NCBI RefSeq assembly: GCF_902859875.1
Contig: NZ_CADIKF010000065.1
Coordinates: forward strand, 1-37,259
Length of the DNA: 37,259 bases
Reading direction: 5' to 3'
Source: Paraburkholderia solisilvae
Lineage (GTDB): Bacteria; Pseudomonadota; Gammaproteobacteria; Burkholderiales; Burkholderiaceae
In this document: piece by piece, positions 8,401 through 13,907 of the stretch
Position numbering within the stretch: the first letter of the stretch is position 1
How the letters are laid out: each line of letters opens with the position of its first letter
Notes under the pieces: generated by a model
Database searches by the model: none
Told to the model about the DNA's origin: nothing
What the model saw: only the letters and a program-made list of their open reading frames with translations
Program-made: the position numbers and the translations under genes

Positions 8401-8646
8401 CGACTGCATGTACAGCATGTTCTCGACGCCGTTGATCTGCTCCTCGATCGGCGATGCGACAGTCTCGGCGATCACCTTCGGGTTCGCGCCCGGGTATTGC
8501 GCCTTTACGACCACCGAGGGCGGCACCACCTCAGGGTATTCGGCGGTCGGCAGCAGGGCGAGCGAGATGATCCCGCCAAGCAGTATCAGCATCGATAGCA
8601 CACCCGCGAAGATCGGCCGGTCGATGAAGAATCGGGATATGTTCAT
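5461..8646 (-). CDS. RND multidrug efflux pump, HAE1 family (MexF/BpeF/CeoB-like)
   Basis: The protein is 1061 aa, the full length for the family. It starts MNISRFFIDRPIFAGVLSML, the standard first transmembrane segment, and has 12 predicted membrane spans with two large periplasmic loops. The proton-relay residues are present: D408-D409 in TM4 (GIVVDDAIVVVENV) and K945 in TM10 (GLSAKNAILIVEF). Long stretches match Pseudomonas MexF as I remember it, including RYDMTYLRNYALINVKD, AVAFPGLSVNGFTN and IFPPPPVLGLGTLGGF. MexF-type pumps export chloramphenicol, quinolones and trimethoprim; the substrate here is inferred. It is the second gene of the adaptor-pump-duct operon. The adaptor ends 161 nt upstream, and that gap holds a strong hairpin. 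Confidence 0.95.
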   Translation of the reverse strand: MNISRFFIDRPIFAGVLSMLILLGGIISLALLPTAEYPEVVPPSVVVKAQYPGANPKVIAETVASPIEEQINGVENMLYMQSQANSDGNMTTTVTFKLGMDPDLATQLVQNRVNQALPRLPDEVQRLGVTTIKSSPTLTMGVNLVSPSGRYDMTYLRNYALINVKDRLSRIPGVGEVQLWGAGDYAMRVWLDPQKIAEHNMTATDVANAIREQNIQVAAGIVGGAPSNAPLQLNVNARGRLTTVEEFRDIVLKASPDGAVTHLGDVARVDLDAQEYGLRAMLDNKQAVMMIINQQPGANSLAIAQNVYATMKELKADMPDGVDYKIAYDPTEFVRDSIKAVIHTLIEAIALVVVVVIVFLQTWRASIIPLIAVPVSIVGTFSLMLAFGFTINALSLFGMVLAIGIVVDDAIVVVENVERNISNGLTAREATYAAMREVSGPIIAIACTLVAVFVPLAFMTGLTGQFYKQFAMTIAISTVISAFNSLTLSPALSALLLKDHHAKKDWLTRVMDKLFGRFFHHFNHFFNRGAENYSKGVTGVIGHRAIMLGVYVVLLCCAGLMAKIVPGGFVPAQDKDYVICFAQLPNGASIDRTEDVIRQMSEIALKQPGVQHAVAFPGLSVNGFTNSSSAGIMFAKLYPSASRGKGESGNEIAAALNQKYAAIKGAYVAVFPPPPVLGLGTLGGFKMQLEDRSALGYDALNSAVQAFLKKAAQTPELGPTFSSYQINNPQLNVDLDRVRAKQLGVSITDVFDTMQIYLGSLYINDFNRFGRVYQVRVQADAPFRASASDIGLLKTRNSAGEMVPLSSLVKVTPTYGPEMVVRYNAYTAADINGGPAPGFSSNQAQAAAERIAAEVLPRGIKYEWTDLTYQQILAGDSALWIFPISVLLVFLVLAALYESLTLPLAVILIVPMSLLSALTGVWLTRGDNNIFTQIGLMVLVGLSAKNAILIVEFARELEMSGRSIVEAAIEASRLRLRPILMTSIAFIMGVVPLVISVGAGAEMRHAMGIAVFFGMLGVTFFGLMLTPVFYVVLRKLSGAEHLVDKHGNHPHVQVAASVYEE

Positions 8647-8807
8647 GATGAGGTTCCGTCGTGTGACTTGTTGCCTGAGCTGCGTCGCCGGGGCAGGCGC
8701 CGCGCGGTGCGTCCGTTGCGCGGGCCGCCCGATGGCGCCCAGCTCACGCGTGGTTGACGATCATCTGGCGTTTCGCGCGGCCTGACCGGCGAAACGCCTC
8801 TTCGGCA
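8647..8807 (-). other. 161-nt spacer inside the efflux operon with a 10-bp hairpin
   Basis: GGCGTTTCGC (8767-8776) pairs perfectly with GCGAAACGCC (8789-8798), 12-nt loop. It lies about 10 nt after the adaptor stop codon and has no T-run. Most RND operons have adaptor and pump genes only a few bases apart, so the spacer and stem may set relative mRNA stability or be a partial terminator between adaptor and pump. Confidence 0.55.
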
Positions 8808-9992
8808 TCAGGCGGCCGAGCCCGCCGCGCGCGCGGCGGTCGCCATATCGACGGGGTGGACCGTGATCAGGTCGCCGGGACGCGCATGCTCGATGCCGTT
8901 CACGACGATCCGGTCGCCCGTCTTCAGCCCGCTCGTCACGACGCGCAGGCCTTCATGCAGGCCGCCCGGAACGATCTCGCGGTACTGCACATGATTCGTG
9001 CTGTCCACCACAAGCACGAATTTCTTCGCCTGATCGGTGGCGATCGCCGCGTCGTCGATCAGGATCGCCGGGTGCCGTTGCCCGCCGCCCACCTGCACGC
9101 GTGCATAAAGGCCCGGCACCAGCGAACCGTCCGCATTGTCGAAACGCGCGCGCACGCGGATCGTGCCGGAGGCCGTGTCGAGATGGTTATCGACGAAGTA
9201 GACGGCGCCCTGGCGCGAGTAGGTGGTTTCGTTCGCGAGCTCGAGCGATACCGGCACCGGGTGGCTGTTATCGCGGTTCAGATAGTCGAGATACGTGTGC
9301 TCGTCGACATCGAACGCCGCGTAGATCGGCGACACCGACACGAGCGTCGACAGCACCGGCGCGCTCGCGCCGGGCGCCACCACGTTGCCGACCGTCAGCA
9401 GCGCGCGCGACATGCGTCCCGCCACCGGCGCGGTGATCTGCGTGTAGTCGAGATTGACCTTGGCGGCTTCGAGCGCGGCCTGCGCCGCTTTCACCTGCGC
9501 GATCGCTTCGCGCGCACGGCTTTGCGTTTCGTCGTAGTCGCGTTTGGCGATTGCGTTGTCGGGCAGCAGACGGTCCGCGCGTGCGGCATCGGCGTCGGTG
9601 TACTTTTCGTGCGCGACGGCCATCGCGAGTTGCGCGGCCGCCTGATCGACCGCGGCGACATACGGACGCGGGTCGATCGTGAAGAGCGGGTCGCCTTTCT
9701 TCACGAGCGCGCCGTCCTTGAAATGCACGGCGACGATCGTGCCGGGCACGAGCGGCTTGATTTCAACGGCGTCGATCGCTTCGAGCCGGCCGGAGTAAAC
9801 CTGCCAGTCGATAATCGGACGTGAGATGACGGTGGCGACATCGACTTCGACCGCCGGCGGCGCCGCATGGTCGGCCGCCGCGGCCTGGCTGACCGGACCA
9901 GAACCGTTGCGCCACGCGACGAGCCCGCTGGCCCCACCGATCACGACAAGCGCGCCGAGCGCCCAGATCATCCGCTTTGAGTTTTTCAGCAT
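8808..9992 (-). CDS. RND efflux periplasmic adaptor (MexE-like membrane-fusion protein)
   Basis: The protein is 394 aa. Residues about 9-27 are an N-terminal inner-membrane anchor (WALGALVVIGGASGLVAW); there is no lipobox cysteine. The mature part has the usual order: beta-barrel and lipoyl half (VEIKPLVPGTIVAVHFKDGA), alpha-hairpin (about residues 110-175, rich in Ala and charged residues), second lipoyl half (VNLDYTQITAPVAGRMSRAL), barrel and membrane-proximal domain (VVTSGLKTGDRIVVNGIEHA). It links the inner-membrane pump to the outer-membrane duct. It is the first gene of the operon. No LysR regulator of MexT/BpeT type is adjacent; the ECF sigma gene lies upstream on the same strand. Confidence 0.93.
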   Translation of the reverse strand: MLKNSKRMIWALGALVVIGGASGLVAWRNGSGPVSQAAAADHAAPPAVEVDVATVISRPIIDWQVYSGRLEAIDAVEIKPLVPGTIVAVHFKDGALVKKGDPLFTIDPRPYVAAVDQAAAQLAMAVAHEKYTDADAARADRLLPDNAIAKRDYDETQSRAREAIAQVKAAQAALEAAKVNLDYTQITAPVAGRMSRALLTVGNVVAPGASAPVLSTLVSVSPIYAAFDVDEHTYLDYLNRDNSHPVPVSLELANETTYSRQGAVYFVDNHLDTASGTIRVRARFDNADGSLVPGLYARVQVGGGQRHPAILIDDAAIATDQAKKFVLVVDSTNHVQYREIVPGGLHEGLRVVTSGLKTGDRIVVNGIEHARPGDLITVHPVDMATAARAAGSAA

Positions 9993-10519
9993 ATTGGTAT
10001 CCCAGCCGAATCAAGTTAATGCTTTAAAACGAAGGCGGATTCGACGGACGAGTGGGCATAGCGCGCACTCACCAGGAGGCTGCCTGCTGCACTCACTCGC
10101 ACGACCGGGGTTGTCCGCCGCGAAAAGAAGACTGCATGGAGACCGCAATTGCGCGCGGTCCACGAAGCACATAACACCCGACGTGGCGGATTAATGCCGA
10201 ACTGGATCAGGTGAATTCACAAAAAAACGCTGTTTGCAAAAGCAGGGGGAATTGACGCGGCCTGCGCACAGAGCTTGCGGGGAGGACGGGCGGCAGCCTG
10301 TCAAAATCGCACTGATTGTCGCTGCAGTGTGCTGACAGATAAACGGCGGCAATCAAAGGACACTATTGTGCGGAATAGAGTCATCTTTAATATTTCAAGT
10401 GGAATAGACGGCGGTCTTCAGGTGTTCGTCGGGGCCTGCGGCGGTGTGGTCTCGATGGTGCGTTCTTCTGACCGCGAGTCTTTGCATTGCTGCGCGCCGC
10501 GTCAGGCGGTGTTTTCCGG
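9993..10519. other. Leader region of the efflux operon
   Basis: 527 nt without a supported gene separate the ECF sigma gene stop from the adaptor start, both reading left. The octamer GGAATAGA occurs twice (10372-10379 and 10401-10408) on either side of an AT-rich stretch with a minus-strand TTGAAA (about 10393-10398). This is the best candidate for the operon's promoter/operator area. A TTTGCAAA palindrome sits at about 10232-10239. No terminator after the sigma gene is evident. Confidence 0.4.
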
Positions 10520-11056
10520 TTACAGCGGCCTCGTCAGTTCCGCCGGGGCGCGCGGCGGTGTTTCGCCGGCCAGTGCGCCGATCGAGCGGCGCGCCCGCGC
10601 GAGGCGGCTCATCACGGTGCCGATCGGCACGCCGAGCGTGGCCGCCGCTTCACTGTAAGTGAAGCCCTCGACCGCGACGAGCAGCAGCACGGTGCGCTGC
10701 GCGTGCGGCAGATGCGCGACCGCACGGACGATTTGCCGGTGCATGACGAGGGTTTCAGGCGAGGGGGCGGCCGGATCGGCAATCACCTCGAGCAGTGCGT
10801 CGTCCCATGCGACGTGCGTGCGATTGCGGATGCCGCGCGCGCGTATCTCGTTGAGCCATATCGTATGGGCGATGGCGAACAGCCAGCTGTGCGGCGAACT
10901 GTCCGGCTTCAATTGATGCTGCCGCTCGAGCGCGCGCAGGCAGGTGCGCTGCACGAGGTCTTCCGCATCCTGCCGGTTGCCCGACAGACGCAGCGCGAAC
11001 CCCCAGAGCCGTGGCAGCAGGTTGGGAAGGAGCTGGGGTAAGTCGGTGCCGGTCAT
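10520..11056 (-). CDS. ECF (extracytoplasmic function) RNA polymerase sigma factor
   Basis: The start at 11056 gives 178 aa and follows CAGGAA at a good distance; an upstream in-frame start at 11110 would add an Ala-rich tail. Region 2 covers about residues 8-75 (LPRLWGFALRLSGNRQDAED, then LVQRTCLRAL). Region 4 covers about 108-160, with its helix-turn-helix in TYSEAAATLGVPIGTVMSRL. There is no extra C-terminal domain. Such factors redirect RNA polymerase to stress genes and are normally held by an anti-sigma encoded next door. Here the next gene downstream is the efflux adaptor, 527 nt away, and upstream lies crcB; no small membrane or zinc-binding anti-sigma is visible. A palindromic operator overlapping a sigma-70-like promoter lies about 75-100 nt upstream. 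Confidence 0.9.
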   Translation of the reverse strand: MTGTDLPQLLPNLLPRLWGFALRLSGNRQDAEDLVQRTCLRALERQHQLKPDSSPHSWLFAIAHTIWLNEIRARGIRNRTHVAWDDALLEVIADPAAPSPETLVMHRQIVRAVAHLPHAQRTVLLLVAVEGFTYSEAAATLGVPIGTVMSRLARARRSIGALAGETPPRAPAELTRPL

Positions 11057-11420
11057 GGGCGGTGATTCCTGAGCAGCTGGCCCGGCGCGTGCCGCCGTGG
11101 CGAACCGCAACCAAGGCTCGCGTTCGATTCATTTTGACACGGGTGTCAACGTTGTCAACGACGTCGGCAATCGTGTTCCGGGAAGGGTGTTTTGCAAAAC
11201 GGCACGCTGGTGCGCAACGCTGTGTCGGGCGTTGCCGGACGGCTGCACGGGTTTCACTATCAGGTGAGCCGTCCGCCCTCATCCTCGGGGAATCGTTGCA
11301 TCAGCGTCTTGCAGATTGCGCTCATGCCGGCCGCAATCGCTTTCGGACGCTTTACGCGATGATGGCGATCGGGCTGTTGCCTGACCGCTACCTCACTGCC
11401 ACCTCACCGTTACCTCACTG
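11057..11420. other. Region between crcB and the ECF sigma gene
   Basis: Besides the promoter/operator at 11131-11160, I see three imperfect copies of a 10-12-mer ACCTCAC(T/C)G unit at 11389-11422, directly at the end of crcB. No gene is supported: frames covering this stretch are extensions of shadows of the sigma gene. Confidence 0.4.
11131..11160 (-). promoter_or_regulatory. Promoter with palindromic operator before the ECF sigma gene
   Basis: On the minus strand TTGACA (plus 11153-11158) and CAAAAT (plus 11131-11136) stand 16 nt apart, a fair sigma-70 promoter. Between them lies TTGACAC-GG-GTGTCAA (11134-11149), a perfect 7-bp inverted repeat. It abuts a second palindrome, CGTTG-T-CAACG (11150-11160), that covers the -35 box. 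The layout is that of a repressor operator sitting on a promoter. Confidence 0.55.
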
Positions 11421-11801
11421 TTACCGCGCAGCAACCGCGATGGTCGCGAGTCCGGCGAGGGTCGCGATCACCGACGCACCCACATGAATCGCGATTTCCC
11501 CCATCGCCCAGCCGAGGCGTCCTTCCTGCAGACGCTGCACCACTTCGGCGGAGAACGTCGAGAAGGTCGACAGGCCGCCCATCAGGCCGGTGATGACGAA
11601 CAGGCGCCACTCGGGCGCGAGATTCGGATTGCGCGCGAAGAATGCGATGGCGACGCCGATGATGTAGCCGGCAATCAGATTCGCCGCCAGCGTGCCGAGC
11701 GGCAGCGCCGGAAAGAGCCCGTTCATGCGGATGGCGAGAAACCAGCGAAACAGCGAGCCCAGTGCGCCGCCGATGCCGACGGCAAGAATGGATAGATACA
11801 T
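11421..11801 (-). CDS. crcB: Fluoride channel CrcB/Fluc
   Basis: The protein is 126 aa, normal for the family, with four membrane helices. Signature stretches are present: GIGGALGSLFRWF near the N-terminus, LGTLAANLIAGYIIG (about 35-49) and GLMGGLSTFSTFS (about 71-83, the Phe-box region lining the pore). The dual-topology dimer exports fluoride from the cytoplasm. The ATG at 11801 is preferred to an upstream TTG at 11861 because it gives the family's usual start. The Shine-Dalgarno sequence is weak. A fluoride-sensing riboswitch occupies the leader at 11963-11915, so expression is expected to rise with fluoride. Confidence 0.95.
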   Translation of the reverse strand: MYLSILAVGIGGALGSLFRWFLAIRMNGLFPALPLGTLAANLIAGYIIGVAIAFFARNPNLAPEWRLFVITGLMGGLSTFSTFSAEVVQRLQEGRLGWAMGEIAIHVGASVIATLAGLATIAVAAR

Positions 11802-11836
11802 GGACAGACCCAGGAAAGTCGGAAACGTCGACAAAC

Positions 11837-11909
11837 CCGGCTGACAGTGACGCGCAGGCAAACTTGCGGCGGCGTGAGGCGTGATGACGCCGCGTCCGTT
11901 GTCAGCCGG
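11837..11909 (-). other. Long-range 10-bp inverted repeat in the crcB leader
   Basis: CCGGCTGACA (plus 11837-11846) and TGTCAGCCGG (plus 11900-11909) are perfect complements. They enclose about 53 nt with a further 7-bp GCGGCGT/ACGCCGC stem. The upstream arm starts 5 nt after the riboswitch core, so the structure could be the expression platform. There is no T-run, so intrinsic termination is unlikely. Confidence 0.5.
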
Positions 11910-11914
11910 ACGAA

Positions 11915-11963
11915 GCAGGCATCATCAGCCACGTGGGCGGTTAAGGGAGAATGCCATCTCCGG
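11915..11963 (-). promoter_or_regulatory. Fluoride riboswitch (crcB RNA motif)
   Basis: Reading the minus strand from 11961: GGAGATGGCATTCTCC, then CTTAACCGCCCACGTGG, then CTGATGATGCCTGC. All hallmarks of the crcB motif are there. GGAG pairs with CTCC, closing a loop that contains ATGGCATT. The internal GGCAT can pair with ATGCC near the 3' end. A small GCC/GGC hairpin is followed by CTGATGATGCC. It closely follows the Pseudomonas syringae fluoride aptamer as I remember it. It lies about 115 nt upstream of the crcB start, on the same strand. Confidence 0.93.
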
Positions 11964-11969
11964 TGCGCA

Positions 11970-11978
11970 AGTCTAGCA
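11970..11978 (-). promoter_or_regulatory. Extended -10 promoter of the crcB riboswitch transcript
   Basis: The minus strand reads TGCTAGACT, an extended -10 (TGn plus TAGACT). It ends 7-8 nt before the first base pairs of the fluoride aptamer, so transcription would start almost at the aptamer's 5' end. No good -35 box is visible, which fits an extended -10 promoter. Confidence 0.5.
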
Positions 11979-12341
11979 TTGTCGCGCGGGAAACGGGGCG
12001 CCATGGTGTGTGGCCTTGGTGTGCCGTGTGCTGTCGTGATGTGTCTTGTCGCACCGTGTTTCGCCGTGACGCGCCGCGCTGTGAAGCGACGTGATGTGAT
12101 CCGGTGCGGTGTGACGTGACGTGACGTGCAGCGCCGTGCCGTGTCGTGACGTGCAGCACAGCCGTAGCCGTAGCCGTAGCCGCGGTGCGGCGCAGTGCAG
12201 TGCAGTGCACACAGTGTGTGACGTGCAGCGCGACGCGGGGTGTCTGCAGTGCAGTGCCGCGCAGCGCGTTCATACCTCGGCGCGCACCAGACAGTCCGCG
12301 CGGCGCGCGCACAGCGGCGCCGCTTCCGCGCCCGCCGCGTG
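11979..12341. repeat. Low-complexity region with short tandem repeats
   Basis: There is no gene here. The tract at 12000-12260 is dominated by GTG/CGTGA/GCAGTG words. Clean tandem runs include GTGAC units at 12111-12128, GCCGTA units at 12161-12182 and GCAGT units at 12192-12209. It separates the end of the ammonium transporter gene from the crcB promoter. Such tracts arise by slipped-strand replication and may vary between strains. Confidence 0.6.
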
Positions 12342-13544
12342 TTACAGCACGGTTTCCCGCTCCGGCGTCGACGAGATCCGGTGAATCGACAGGTCGGCGC
12401 CGTCGAACTCTTCCTCCTGGCCGAGGCGCAAGCCGACCGTCGCGCGAATGGCGCCGTAGACGATCACACCGCCCACGGTCGCGATGACGATGCCGCCGAG
12501 CGTGCCGATCAGTTGCGCGGCGAACGACACGCCGCCGAGCCCGCCCAGCGCGCGCAGCCCGAAGATGCCGGCCGCGATGCCGCCCCACGCGCCGCACAGA
12601 CCGTGCAGCGGCCATACGCCGAGCACGTCGTCGATGCGCCAGCGGTTTTGCACGCAGGTGAACATATAGACGAAGAGCACGCCCGCGAGCGCGCCGGTGA
12701 TCAGCGCGCCGAGCGGATGCATCACGTCGGACCCCGCGCACACGGCGACCAGTCCCGCGAGCGGGCCGTTGTAGGTGAAGCCCGGATCGTTGCGGCCGGC
12801 AAGCCACGCGGTGAGCGTGCCGCCGACCATCGCCATCAGCGAATTGACCGCGACGAGGCCGCTGATCTTGTCGATGGTTTGCGCGCTCATCACGTTAAAG
12901 CCGAACCAGCCGACCGCGAGCACCCACGCGCCGAGGGCGAGAAACGGAATATTCGACGGCGGATGCGCGGCAATCCGGCCGTCGCGATGGTAGCGCCCGT
13001 GTCGCGCGCCGAGCAGCAGCACGGCCGGCAACGCGACCCAGCCGCCGAATGCATGCACGACCACCGAGCCGGCGAAATCGTGGAACGGCGCGCCGAACGT
13101 CGCGGCGAGCCAGTCCTGAACGCCGAAGCGGTTATTCCACGCAATCCCTTCGAAGAACGGGTAGATAAAGCCGACCAGCACGAAGGTCGCGAACAGTTGC
13201 GGATTGAATTTGGACCGTTCGGCAATACCGCCCGAGACGATCGCCGGAATCGCCGCGGCGAAGGTCAGCAGGAAGAAGAAGCGCACGAGCGCATAGCCGT
13301 TATGCGCGGCGAGAACCTGCGCGCTATCGAAGAACTGCACGCCGTAAGCGATCGTGTAGCCGATAAAGAAATAGGCGATTGTCGATACCGCGAAGTCGAC
13401 GAGAATTTTCACGAGTGCGTTGACCTGGTTTTTCTTGCGAACCGTGCCGAGTTCGAGAAACGCGAATCCCGCATGCATTGCAAGCACCATCGCCGCGCCT
13501 AGCAGCAGAAAGAGTGTGTCGGTGCCGGTTTTGAGGTTGTCCAT
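12342..13544 (-). CDS. amt: Ammonium transporter, Amt family
   Basis: The protein is 400 aa with 11 membrane helices. The start at 13544 (MDNLKTGTDTLFLLLGAAMV) is the family's usual beginning; upstream in-frame codons give an unrelated Arg-rich tail. The twin pore histidines are H164 (DFAGSVVVHAFGG) and H314 (GVWPLHGLCGAWGG), matching H168 and H318 of E. coli AmtB. Conserved MHAGFAFLELGTVRKKNQVN and GWFGFN motifs are present. The C-terminal cytoplasmic tail is short (about residues 375-400, EEEFDGADLSIH). It imports ammonium into the cytoplasm. No glnK gene is adjacent, unlike the usual glnK-amtB operon, and I found no convincing sigma-54 promoter upstream. It is divergent from the sensor kinase at 13908. 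Confidence 0.93.
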   Translation of the reverse strand: MDNLKTGTDTLFLLLGAAMVLAMHAGFAFLELGTVRKKNQVNALVKILVDFAVSTIAYFFIGYTIAYGVQFFDSAQVLAAHNGYALVRFFFLLTFAAAIPAIVSGGIAERSKFNPQLFATFVLVGFIYPFFEGIAWNNRFGVQDWLAATFGAPFHDFAGSVVVHAFGGWVALPAVLLLGARHGRYHRDGRIAAHPPSNIPFLALGAWVLAVGWFGFNVMSAQTIDKISGLVAVNSLMAMVGGTLTAWLAGRNDPGFTYNGPLAGLVAVCAGSDVMHPLGALITGALAGVLFVYMFTCVQNRWRIDDVLGVWPLHGLCGAWGGIAAGIFGLRALGGLGGVSFAAQLIGTLGGIVIATVGGVIVYGAIRATVGLRLGQEEEFDGADLSIHRISSTPERETVL

Positions 13545-13907
13545 GTGGCGTTGAAACCGCTTTGCGCAAAAAGCGGGCATCGGACGCAAGAAGTGGGCCA
13601 AGTTGGGTCGAAAACGCGTTGATGCGGTGCAGATCCGCACCGAAATGGACTGTGCGCGCAAACGCGGCGCTGAATGTCGTTCATTGGGTATGGCTCGCCA
13701 TATCGGCTGCGCACTATACGAGTGCGATCAATGCACGATATTGGTGTGGCTCGATGTTCCATTCATGGGCATATTCTTCGATTCCGATTACGGCGGCTCA
13801 TCAAATGATGAGGTTCTTACGATTTTTGTCACGCCACTCAAACAACGACATAATGACCGTCCCGCGTGCGCCGGCCGGCGGCGCTCCCGAATCTTCGTCG
13901 CGCTTCA
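13545..13907. other. Divergent regulatory region between amt and the sensor kinase
   Basis: Several inverted repeats cluster here: CGGTGC/GCACCG (13624-13641), TATGGC-TC-GCCATA (13689-13702, perfect) and CGCACT/AGTGCG (13709-13725). The TATGGC palindrome is the best operator candidate. AT content rises at about 13730-13850, where the promoters of both genes should lie. No small gene is supported. Confidence 0.45.

Noticed and set aside
7144..8598. 484-codon plus-strand frame opposite the RND pump gene
   Set aside because: The His/Arg/Asp-rich composition is the antisense image of the pump's codons.
13600..13900. Sigma-54 promoter for the ammonium transporter
   Set aside because: The closest candidate (TGGCTCGATGTTCC at about 13747) lacks the required GG-N10-GC spacing.
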